Below are positions 26,165 through 34,800 of a stretch of DNA of 60,007 nucleotides, piece after piece; position 1 is the stretch's first letter; every line of letters begins with the position of its first letter. A program made the position numbers and the translations under genes. The notes beneath the pieces are model-generated. The model saw only the letters and a list, made by a program, of their open reading frames with translations. It had not been told where the DNA came from and did no database searches. Source of the stretch: Paracoccaceae bacterium (GTDB lineage Bacteria; Pseudomonadota; Alphaproteobacteria; Rhodobacterales; Rhodobacteraceae); the NCBI GenBank assembly GCA_902554885.1, contig CACDPV010000007.1, forward strand, positions 1 through 60,007, read 5' to 3'.

Positions 26165-27364
26165 ATGTACTTAAGTTATTTTATCAAAAAAAAGCACCCC
26201 AAAATGCAACTAACTAAATCGATACAGATTTTAAGGGCACTGATTTTTCATCTTTTAATAGGGTTTGGATTTTATTTTACAATTTTTAATGCTGCGACCG
26301 CTGAAACATTAGTTATTGGATCTAGCAAAAGCGCAATAAAAATCGAAAAAATTACTATTTTTGATGAACCGTGGGCCTTAACATTTATAAATCAAGATGA
26401 GCTAGTAGTTTCAACCAAAAAGGGTGCCCTATGGTTGGTGCAAAAAGATGGTAAAAAATCTTTAATCGAGGGCATACCAGAAATTGCCTACGGTGGGCAG
26501 GGTGGATTAGGTGATATCTTACCTCACCCAAAATTTAGCCAGAATAATCTTTTATATCTCTCTTTTGTCGCCTCCAAAAATAATGGGCGAACACGCGGAG
26601 CGAAAGTTATCAGAGCGAAATTAGAGAATGGCAAACTGATCAATCATCAATTAGTCTGGGAGCAACTTCCCCATACAAGAGGGCGAGGTCACTTTTCGCA
26701 TCGCCTAGCCTTTGGGCCGGAAGGAAGCTCACATGAAGGAATGCTGTTTATTTCCTCTGGAGATAGACAAATCATGCATCCAGCTCAAACGTTTGATAAT
26801 AATTTGGGTAAAATCATCAGACTGCATGATGACGGGCGTATTCCAGTCGACAATCCGTATACAGACATGGGGTTTCCTGCGAATACTATTTGGACCTTAG
26901 GACATCGAAATGTTTTAGGACTTTCATTTTCTCCAGATAACGAGCTATGGGCAAATGAAATGGGACCGTTACACGGAGACGAACTTAACTTGATTTCTAA
27001 AGGGGAAAATTACGGCTGGCCTTTAGTTTCAGAAGGCAATCATTACAATGGTCGCCATATACCAAGTCACTCAACCAATGACGATTTCACTCCTCCTGTA
27101 AAATATTGGGTACCAACCATTGCACCTTCTTCACTAGTATTCGTACCGACTACAAAAGATAGCAATTGGTCCGGCAATGCAGTTATGACCGGACTAAAAA
27201 GTAAAGCTATATTTCGATTGGAAATAAAAAATAATCAGGTCATCCATCAGGAAAAGTTCTATATTGGAAATCGCATGCGTGCACTAACCATTGGGCATGA
27301 CTTCACTTTATGGGCAATAGAAGATGGAGGAGCGGGCAGACTTCTTAAGTTAATTTTGGAATAA
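26165..27364 (+). CDS. PQQ-dependent sugar dehydrogenase family protein (exported)
   Basis: Beta-propeller protein of 399 residues like soluble aldose dehydrogenase (Asd/YliI): quinoprotein oxidoreductases of the periplasm. Typical stretches are GGQGGLGDILPHPKF, WTLGHRNVLGLSFSP and the loop ANEMGPLHGDELNLISKGENYGWP. The signal peptide is in the segment ILRALIFHLLIGFGFYFTIF with cleavage near NAATA-ETL. ATG 26204 is an alternative start that would make a shorter and more usual N-terminus; neither start has a clear ribosome-binding site. It is divergent from the histidine phosphatase, whose AGGAGG lies on the other strand. PQQ synthesis genes are not here. Confidence 0.88.
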   Translation: MYLSYFIKKKHPKMQLTKSIQILRALIFHLLIGFGFYFTIFNAATAETLVIGSSKSAIKIEKITIFDEPWALTFINQDELVVSTKKGALWLVQKDGKKSLIEGIPEIAYGGQGGLGDILPHPKFSQNNLLYLSFVASKNNGRTRGAKVIRAKLENGKLINHQLVWEQLPHTRGRGHFSHRLAFGPEGSSHEGMLFISSGDRQIMHPAQTFDNNLGKIIRLHDDGRIPVDNPYTDMGFPANTIWTLGHRNVLGLSFSPDNELWANEMGPLHGDELNLISKGENYGWPLVSEGNHYNGRHIPSHSTNDDFTPPVKYWVPTIAPSSLVFVPTTKDSNWSGNAVMTGLKSKAIFRLEIKNNQVIHQEKFYIGNRMRALTIGHDFTLWAIEDGGAGRLLKLILE

Positions 27365-27430
27365 GACAATTTATAAATTAGATATGAAACATCCTTACTT
27401 CAAATGGCAGAGCTAGGTATTTGGGATATA

Positions 27431-27811
27431 TTAGTCAGTTGAAAAAGTATCATTAAAGCTATCAAAAATGTTATCAAGAGTTGTCTCAGAGGAACAGTTT
27501 TGGACGACTTTTACTTGCTTACCCGCTCGGATTTTTTCTCCATCAAAGTAAACAGCACTAAAATCTTTATTAAGCACAACTTTAAGCCAGTCAGACTCTT
27601 TTGCTCGAATAAAAGCTTCACCATATTTAAATGGCCGGATCTCACCATTTGTTAAATTTTCCACTGCGAAGGCACTCGCCTCCAAGTCACAGTGCTCTTC
27701 AAGCGTAACTCTGGAAATAAAACTCTTCTTCTCTTCGCTGCCAATAAAAAAACCAGCTGAGTGTATTCCAACAACCGCAGCTCCTGCTGAAACTAAAGCC
27801 AATTTAAACAT
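27431..27811 (-). CDS. Hypothetical exported protein
   Basis: A 126-residue protein, not recognised. The chosen start ATG 27811 follows GGAG at 27818-27821 with 6 nt spacing, and gives MFKLALVSAGAAVVGIHSAG, a signal-peptide-like or membrane-anchoring N-terminus. The rest contains two Cys (HCDLEASAFA and VQNCSSETT) that could form a disulfide outside the cytoplasm. C-terminal residues are acidic and Ser/Thr-rich. The frame upstream to 27844 is open but lacks a ribosome-binding site. Confidence 0.55.
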   Translation of the reverse strand: MFKLALVSAGAAVVGIHSAGFFIGSEEKKSFISRVTLEEHCDLEASAFAVENLTNGEIRPFKYGEAFIRAKESDWLKVVLNKDFSAVYFDGEKIRAGKQVKVVQNCSSETTLDNIFDSFNDTFSTD

Positions 27812-27902
27812 AAATAACTCCACTTTATTTACTAAAGGCAGCAAGCTTTATGCCAATTAATTGACCTATTTCATATTTAAATTTTTTAAGAATATTCTAC
27901 GG

Positions 27903-28535
27903 CTACGACCATTTTTTTATAACAAAAGTAACGTCTTTCGGTATAGCAGGGTTAATAACAGCCTTCACGTCACCAAAGTTTGATTTACAAAAATTTTCTA
28001 TCTCTTCTTTAGAAGTATAAACAATCCCCCCATCTGTAATCTTTTCCTGATCCGATGTTTGTAAATTGAAAATCATTGCACAAGTCGTTTTTGACCATAG
28101 TGTTTTCAAAGATCTGTAGAAATAAAGCCTCCAAGAATTATAATCTTTCGTCGGAAAAAAGTTATATGTTCCAGACATAATAATAAACTCTGCTGTAAAA
28201 GTAGGAGTAGACCCAGTATAGAACGCAGCTCCCTGAGAATATTTTTCTTTACAAAATTTAATTACTTCATTTGAAACATCATAGCCATAATAACTCCAGA
28301 TATCATCAGCGCCTCTTTCCGACAGAAACTCAAGAAATGCACCATAACCGCACCCTATATCTATTATTGATCTCTTATTATTCTTATTTAGTAATTTTAT
28401 CTCGTTAAATATTATATCAAATCGCGTTAATTGTCGTTTTTTTGAGAACCACATACTAGCTTCAGGCGACGGACCAAGCTTCAGAAACCTCTGATTATAA
28501 ATTTCTGCTATTTTACTATCAATACTTTGGAACAT
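27903..28535 (-). CDS. Class I SAM-dependent methyltransferase
   Basis: Rossmann-fold methyltransferase of 210 residues. The SAM-binding loop is SIIDIGCGYGAFLEFL, followed by YYGYDVSNEVI with the acidic adenosine-binding residue. The N-terminal segment FNERF-like (IYNQRFLKLGPSPEAS) is like that of small-molecule and glycan-modifying methyltransferases. The segment AEFIIMSGTYNFFP replaces the usual post-II motif. No partner gene identifies a substrate; neighbours are unrelated. Codon use is as AT-rich as that of neighbouring genes, and it looks intact. Confidence 0.78.
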   Translation of the reverse strand: MFQSIDSKIAEIYNQRFLKLGPSPEASMWFSKKRQLTRFDIIFNEIKLLNKNNKRSIIDIGCGYGAFLEFLSERGADDIWSYYGYDVSNEVIKFCKEKYSQGAAFYTGSTPTFTAEFIIMSGTYNFFPTKDYNSWRLYFYRSLKTLWSKTTCAMIFNLQTSDQEKITDGGIVYTSKEEIENFCKSNFGDVKAVINPAIPKDVTFVIKKWS

Positions 28536-28687
28536 GAAGAAACCTCATCTCCAACATACTGACATATCAGAAACATCACCATAAAATAAATATTTAAGCC
28601 CTACGGTCTTCAAAAGAATGCGTAAAACTAAAATAAATATCATTGGTGTCGTTTAGAAAAGGGATCGAATAAAAGAAAGATAGTAAA

Positions 28688-29080
28688 ATGAAAATTACAA
28701 CTGTTATTGGTATAATAACATCTGCTTTATTTTTAGCTGGATGCCATACATTAACTCATCCCGTTTCAACATCAAACGTTTCAGCCAAACCTTACACAGA
28801 ATCTGCAGCTTTAACAATCTACGAAGCACATCCTCTCAAGGGATCCGAAAAGGTAAGTGTTCATGCCTATTCTTACACTCGTGGGAGCGATCATTGTTCC
28901 AGAACGATTGCTTTAAATTTCAGTAGTTCTTTGGCCTATACACAAACAATGATTGCACTCAGAAACAGAGCCATGGTTACAGGTGCAAATGCTTTATCTA
29001 TAACTAATTGGCGTGAGCATTCAGGAATAACTACATTAACCGGTCACTTCTTTGATTGTCATTCTAAAAAGGGCCTATAA
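28688..29080 (+). CDS. Hypothetical lipoprotein
   Basis: A 130-residue lipoprotein: lipobox LAGC with Cys19 after a hydrophobic signal. The mature part has a low-complexity Ser/Thr-rich linker and then a domain with VTGANALSITNW, similar to the GANA-type turn of RcsF/DUF4156/YbjQ-like folds. That similarity is weak and given only as a lead. Two Cys in the mature domain (DHCSRT and FDCHSK) could form a disulfide. It is divergent from the methyltransferase and points at the YbjQ-like gene. Confidence 0.6.
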   Translation: MKITTVIGIITSALFLAGCHTLTHPVSTSNVSAKPYTESAALTIYEAHPLKGSEKVSVHAYSYTRGSDHCSRTIALNFSSSLAYTQTMIALRNRAMVTGANALSITNWREHSGITTLTGHFFDCHSKKGL

Positions 29081-29125
29081 ACAGTAAACTAAAAATCATT
29101 TTACTAGCACTTGGTTGAAATGGCT

Positions 29126-29635
29126 TTAAGCTGTTTCGACCGATGTGCCTGAAACAGATACAATAACGTGCTCCTTAGAGTTAAAGATCACATTCGTATA
29201 TTGAATGTCATAACCAACGATCGCATTGCCACCTGCTTTCAAAGCTGCCGCTTTAAGTTCAACCATTGCGTCTGAGATAGCTGTTTTTAGCGTTTTTCTA
29301 TCTATCGACCGATAACGCTTTACAGCGACAGATAACAGTTTTTTCAGAAAAGACTGGCTTTCGACAACAAAAACTCCCTCTCCATGCACTACGCCAAAAC
29401 GCTTGCGGATTCTAAGGTTCGTCGCCGTTTCGCTTGTCACAAGCATATCTTCAAATTTTGTGAATAGGTTATCAATGCTTTTCACATTTGTCGGACGGTG
29501 CGGTTTATTGGCTGCTGCCACCTTTTCTTTAACTAATGACTTTACATGGCATGCAACACACAAGCCTTTATGCTCTCTAGCTACATTAGACTCTGTGAAA
29601 CCCATTCTGGTCTTACATTCCACACATTGCGACAT
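29126..29635 (-). CDS. YbjQ-family (UPF0145) protein with N-terminal zinc ribbon
   Basis: Two parts in 169 residues. The first 35 residues hold two CxxC pairs (Cys4/Cys7 and Cys26/Cys29), a likely zinc-binding ribbon. From about residue 70 on lies a YbjQ/DUF74-type domain: VVHGEGVFVVESQ, a long amphipathic helix, then ALKAGGNAIVGYDIQYTNV. The YbjQ fold forms pentamers; its function is unsettled, and the old heavy-metal-binding label is not well founded. It lies 36 bp after the stop of the FlgG-like gene in the reverse direction of transcription, but with its own start, so it may be the last gene of a flagellar transcription unit or unrelated. Confidence 0.78.
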   Translation of the reverse strand: MSQCVECKTRMGFTESNVAREHKGLCVACHVKSLVKEKVAAANKPHRPTNVKSIDNLFTKFEDMLVTSETATNLRIRKRFGVVHGEGVFVVESQSFLKKLLSVAVKRYRSIDRKTLKTAISDAMVELKAAALKAGGNAIVGYDIQYTNVIFNSKEHVIVSVSGTSVETA

Positions 29636-29671
29636 ATCTTAATCTCCTAAAAACAGAAATATAAATTTCTA

Positions 29672-30484
29672 CTATCGAGTTAGTTTCTCTACCATCTCTG
29701 AATTTGTTTGCATTAATCGAGCCGAACCATTGAATTGTTGCTGCGCTTTAATCATAGCAGTTAGTTCGTCGGTTATATTGACATTGGATGCCTCTAAGCC
29801 CCCACTTTTTAAAGAAGCATACCCTAGGTCTGCCGGTGCTCCTAAATTAACGGCGCCAGACTTATCAGTCTGAGCATAAATTCCACCACCCAATTCCTTT
29901 AGACCATTGTTATTTGAAAATACGCCTAAAGCGACAGTACTTACAGGGTAAGAAACCTCAGTTCCATAACTAGCCTCTATGCGCCCATCACCCAAAATCC
30001 TAAGTTCTGACATAGGCACATCCTCACGCTTTAACTGAATTTGAATGGGTGATAATCCATCAAGTTCTGCTGGCGTCGGTCCAAATAGACCATCCACAAG
30101 AGGAGAACCCATAACGAACGCATCATTTGACGATCGTAGAAAACCAGCGTCATCCAAACTAAAAGTTCCATTTCTAGTAAACGATGGCGTCACGCTATTT
30201 GGGGTTTTTAGAATAAACATACCGTTACCAAGCAATGCGAGGTCAGTTCGATTGTCCGTGTCTATAATGGATCCTTGGCCATCACTCCTACGTGAGGCTC
30301 CCAACGAAGCTCCTAGTCCAACTTTCGCACTATCAACCTGCTCAGATCCAAATCTGTCTCCTAATTCACTGAATGCGACTAAAGTTTTTTTAAAGCCATT
30401 TGAATTTGCATTCGCAATATTGTTAGAAACAACTGACAACTCATGCATTGCTGTTGCCATTCCAGATTTTATTAGTGAAAACAT
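29672..30484 (-). CDS. FlgF/FlgG/FlgE-like flagellar rod-hook paralogue (third copy)
   Basis: A 270-residue member of the flagellar rod/hook family in addition to FlgF, FlgG and FlgE. The N-terminal flg_bb_rod motif is HELSVVSNNIANANSNGFKK, and the C-terminus has DLGYASLKSGGLEASNVNIT with the D0 helix DELTAMIKAQQQFNGSARLM. The length is that of FlgF or FlgG. It has its own sigma-54 element (30510-30525), almost identical to that of flgG, and a ribosome-binding site AGGAG. It could be an extra rod or hook-junction part. The exact position in the structure is not known. Confidence 0.85.
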   Translation of the reverse strand: MFSLIKSGMATAMHELSVVSNNIANANSNGFKKTLVAFSELGDRFGSEQVDSAKVGLGASLGASRRSDGQGSIIDTDNRTDLALLGNGMFILKTPNSVTPSFTRNGTFSLDDAGFLRSSNDAFVMGSPLVDGLFGPTPAELDGLSPIQIQLKREDVPMSELRILGDGRIEASYGTEVSYPVSTVALGVFSNNNGLKELGGGIYAQTDKSGAVNLGAPADLGYASLKSGGLEASNVNITDELTAMIKAQQQFNGSARLMQTNSEMVEKLTR

Positions 30485-30509
30485 ACACTTCTCCTATTTG
30501 AAAATTAGG

Positions 30510-30525
30510 AGCAAATTCTATGCCA
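30510..30525 (-). promoter_or_regulatory. Sigma-54 -24/-12 element for the FlgG-like gene
   Basis: Read on the minus strand, TGGCATAGAATTTGCT matches the consensus TGGCAC-N5-TTGCW with one change (T for C at position 6). The invariant GG and GC are 10 nt apart. It lies 25 bp upstream of the ATG at 30484. It is 15/16 identical to the flgG element at 39154-39169. Confidence 0.8.
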
Positions 30526-30556
30526 TACCAGTTGCGAGCTAGTAACTTTATAAAAA

Positions 30557-31825
30557 TTAACCTAGGAAATCAAATAATGACTTGCTCGTTATTCTCGTAA
30601 AAGTTGCTTGGGCTGCTTCTTTATTTGTCATTAAAAATTCAAGTTGCGTTAGCAAAGATGCCAGGTCAGCGTCCCGAATGTCAGACACATCCTCCTCTAT
30701 GGTTAAAAGGATGTCCTGAGCTGCTGTCTCATTTTCTTGTGCCCTTCGCGACGATGCACCTACTTCAGCCCTCGCAGTCGCAAAAGTATCAAATATATCA
30801 TTTATTTTTGTACTAATACTACCATTTTGCAGCCTATTTTCTGCAATTTTTTCCACAACTGTCGACGAAGACGTATCTTTAATTACCCCAATAAAGGACT
30901 TTGATGGGTCATAATCCGAAACAACTAGATCACTTAAGTGTAGCCTTTCCACTGAACCCTGCAGTCGAATTTTGTTACCGTCTACTATACTTGCAGAGAT
31001 CCCGGTCGAACCAGTTAAACTATTGATTTGAGTAACAATCGGAGAATAGTCATTACCGTAGATGGTGCTCGAAATTTTATTTTTATCACCACCAGTATCT
31101 AAATTAAACTCAATCTTGCCCTCTGAGCCAGAATTGGGGAATACTAGATCCACCGAACTCCCATTAGAGAGTAGGTTTGACGAATTACTCGAATTCAAAT
31201 CATTTTTTAAGCTTTTAGCAAAGTCGTCAATGACCTCAAATACTGAGATCTTAGCATTGCCTGAAGAAATATTCTCAAAAAGTGAATTCCCTGCAAAGTT
31301 TTGCCTAACGTGCAAATTCGGAGAAACCCTTACCTCTCGAGCAAGAGCAGAGCCAATATACGAGACGGTGCCTTTACTATCGATAGAGAAAGGTTTTTCC
31401 TCACCCGATACACCTCCAAATAAACTATTTCCAAAACTATCTTTCATGTTTGCGATGTCAAATATCTCTTTTTTTAATCTTTCGACATCATTCACAAAAC
31501 GCTCTCTCTCTTTTGCAGACAGGACATCATTACCGCTTTCCACAGCAATTTCTTGAAGATTTACTGTTAAATTCTGCAACCTATCTAAGGCTACATCTAA
31601 AAACTCTAATTCAGTAGAAGCCCTTTTAGAATTCTCCATAAATTGATTGGTCTCAACAATTTTCTCCTCGGCTGCACTTAACTTAGCTATTTCATGAAGG
31701 TTTTCTGATAATTTAAGATCAGCTTTGCCAGATCCAACTTGCGACTGGATTGACTTCATTTCTTGGTTAAGTTTCGCAAAAAGCTCAACGTTTTGTTGGT
31801 GTAATCTTGGTGTTCCAATAGTCAT
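30557..31825 (-). CDS. flgL: FlgL, hook-filament junction protein (HAP3)
   Basis: Second junction protein between hook and filament, exported through the flagellar type III apparatus. The flagellin-like D0/D1 coiled coils are seen at both ends: IGTPRLHQQNVELFAKLN at the start and DLASLLTQLEFLMTNKEAAQ at the end. The protein has 422 residues, more than the roughly 300 usual for FlgL, and carries an extra mid-region with a Flagellin_IN-like motif (TGISASIVDG near residue 270). It follows flgK after 16 bp in the same operon. Flagellin (FliC) is excluded as a call by its position after flgK. Confidence 0.88.
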   Translation of the reverse strand: MTIGTPRLHQQNVELFAKLNQEMKSIQSQVGSGKADLKLSENLHEIAKLSAAEEKIVETNQFMENSKRASTELEFLDVALDRLQNLTVNLQEIAVESGNDVLSAKERERFVNDVERLKKEIFDIANMKDSFGNSLFGGVSGEEKPFSIDSKGTVSYIGSALAREVRVSPNLHVRQNFAGNSLFENISSGNAKISVFEVIDDFAKSLKNDLNSSNSSNLLSNGSSVDLVFPNSGSEGKIEFNLDTGGDKNKISSTIYGNDYSPIVTQINSLTGSTGISASIVDGNKIRLQGSVERLHLSDLVVSDYDPSKSFIGVIKDTSSSTVVEKIAENRLQNGSISTKINDIFDTFATARAEVGASSRRAQENETAAQDILLTIEEDVSDIRDADLASLLTQLEFLMTNKEAAQATFTRITSKSLFDFLG

Positions 31826-31841
31826 TTTTTTTCAATCACTT

Positions 31842-34800
31842 TCACATGGATCTTAGTAAGGTATCCATCATTTCCTTGGCTATACTTAAAACTCGCGCTA
31901 ATGCCTGATAAGCCTGCTGTTGTTCAAGCAATCGGGCGGCCTCAGTATCCAGATCTACTCCTGAGAACTCAGATTTCTGATCTTTTGCTATATCATGTGC
32001 TGTCTTAGCGTTAATCAGACCCTGTTCGCTAGAACGTAATTGGAAACCTGCTGATGTAACGAGACCATTGTATCTTTCTGAATATCCACCTTTACCGGTG
32101 CTATCCGATAAAGAAGAAAGAGCAATTAGTCGCTCCAAATTACTACCATCGTCCTTTTTCTTAGTATTGGTTAAGACCTGAAATTCATCTAATGAACGTA
32201 AATTACCATCAACAATCCAATCAAAACCTCTGAATAAAAAATTCTGTTTATTACTCAACTCACGTGATCCTAAAAAGTCACCTGACTTTGTATCAAAAAT
32301 TTCAATAATATTTTCATTTTCTTTATTAACTCTTGCCGTCATTTCTCGCGGGTTAAGTTCTTGCGTTTTTTCCTCCACAGTGCCTATAATTGTAGCCTTG
32401 CTGTTACCAGACGATACAAATATTAAATCCTCACCATTTAGACCAGAAACAGATATTACATCATCTGCAAGCGATGTGACTGATGAAGTCGTAACTATCC
32501 GCTGATTATCATAATTTGATAGTGAAAAGTTATTCTCTCCCAACAAAATTTGTGAACTTGCAGTAACAAATCCAAAAGTTGCTGAGTTGTTAGTAGCTTT
32601 CAAACGAATATTCTTATCAGAAATACTCTCAGGTATTGTAACTTTCATCCTTGCTTTGTTTGTACCAGTGGAAACCTGAGAAATGGTCACTCCCGTAGGT
32701 AAGGCTGGATTTGAAGTTATTGCGTCACTCGCTGTTGCAAAAGACAATGAATACGTCGTTGGACCAATTATAAGTTCACCAAAATTAGCTTTATCTGCCT
32801 GTGTCAAATCTATTTCCCCAGTAAACAACTCTGCTCCTGACGAATTAGATACATGAAAAGCATTTTTTTGAGTGCTGGAGTTGGATGTTGCTGCAACTAA
32901 TGCATGCCCACTAAGAACACCATCTTTTGCAGCAGCGAAAAGTCTAAAGTTTGAACCATTCTGTTCAAAACCTACACTAATACGATCCTTTTCAGGTCCT
33001 GAAATATGGAATGTTGACTCCTCAACAAGTAACTCTAGAGCTTCTGAAAAAGAATAGTTTTTTGCCCCTATAGCTACATTAGAACCAGAGACAGTATAAT
33101 CTAAAGTAGTATTAAGAGTGGCTATATATTTTTGCTCGCCTAGCTGAAATTCAATGGTACTGCCGCTCACTGGAAAACCGTCACTAAGCGTAAAATTATC
33201 ACCCACAAATCGTGATTTGGGAGCATTTTTTCTAATTTCACTCACAATATTTTTTGAAATTTCTTTTGAGGAAAATTCACTTACTGCGCGCGGCTTGAAG
33301 ACAGCAGCTATATTTTGATTTGCGTTATCGCTAGCGAGCGTAAGAGAGTACGAACTAGAGGATGCTACCGCTGTTGAGCGCGTATCGTCTAGTAAGTTTC
33401 CATCAATAAGAGAACTGGCCGTAAAACTGTATTCAGTTCTATTTTTTTCAACGTTACTAGATTTTTTTATAAAACCATCATCAAAAGAAGAGGCAGCACT
33501 GGACTGAGTTGCCCCATTATAAGCTAAACTGAATGTGTCAGGGCTGCGAAGCTCAATTTGACCTCCGGAAGTGACATGCTTTCCAGTTGCAATAGTGATC
33601 GGAGAGGACTGTACCTTTTCTCCAAATTTATCAACTTGTCGCGCTGAAATATTTCCAGTGGCAATACTAAAATTCTTCAATGAAATATCATTACCATCCA
33701 GTTTAGTGAGCAAAATTGCTCCACTACCTGAAACTGATGCCGAAATACCCGTCTCGGCAGTTTTAGAATTTACCGCAGCCACCAATCCCGTTGTATTATT
33801 ATTTGCAACGGTCACATCGATTGAAGCAGCCGTTGAGTTATCTCCAAAGAGATCAAATTGTAGACGCCCATTAGAAATGCCAAAAAGTTCAAGATTGTTA
33901 TGGGCTTTTGCCTCCACTCCGAACTTACCATTTTCATTATTAAACTTTGCAGCAATCTGGCCTGCCATCATACCCTGGGCAGTAATAAAATCACTGGTAC
34001 GACCAGCTGCAGTCGTAATCGTCATTGCTGATGACATGCCAGGCCTAGAAGAAGGAAAACTATTTGCAGCATATAAATTAAGATTGTCAGAAAATCCGGT
34101 TGCCGTGATAGTCTTTGTTTGGGCTCCAGCCGTTGTAAGCCGTGTGATCTCCGCGCCAATATATTGGTTGTCTGCCCCGATGGCAGTATATTTTGCTGTA
34201 TATACTGCATCTTCAGCAAAACCATTTGTTTTACTTATGAGTTCGTCCACTTGTTGCTCAGTAAGTGGTTTGCCAGATAGCTGTACGCCTTCTCGCGTAA
34301 AAATCTGTAAATCAGCTACCCCAAGATCTGCTGGGATGACAACGCCCGATACGTTATTTAAATTCCCAGAATTCAATTTCTCGAACGAGGAATAGGGAGG
34401 CTGAGCTGCTGAAGATACAGTAAGATTATTCTTATTACCACCAGCGTAAAGACCAAGGTCAGAAAATGAGAAGGAATTAGTGTCTGATTTCAGTCCACCC
34501 TTATTTAGAAAATCTGCAATCTCACTGTAACTTGAAACACCACTAATCATAGTACCAACTGAAAAAATATGCTCCGTACTTCCGAGGGTGATTTTTAATT
34601 TTGAGTTAGCATCAAGACCAGATAATGTCGCACTGAATTGAATTTTTGCCTGAGATTTTAACGAAGCCAAATTTTCTATATGATTAACGTTTTCCATATA
34701 ACCAAGAACACCATCACTGATGAAGCTTATGGCATTCGCAGCATCACGAGGATGTTTAAGTGAAAAATTTAAATTTTTTAAATTATCATTTTTTATTTCA

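Noticed and set aside
33571-34395. Plus-strand open frame of 274 codons within flgK
   Set aside because: It is antisense to a conserved-ended flgK, lacks recognisable motifs and its composition mirrors the Ser/Ala-rich flgK insert.
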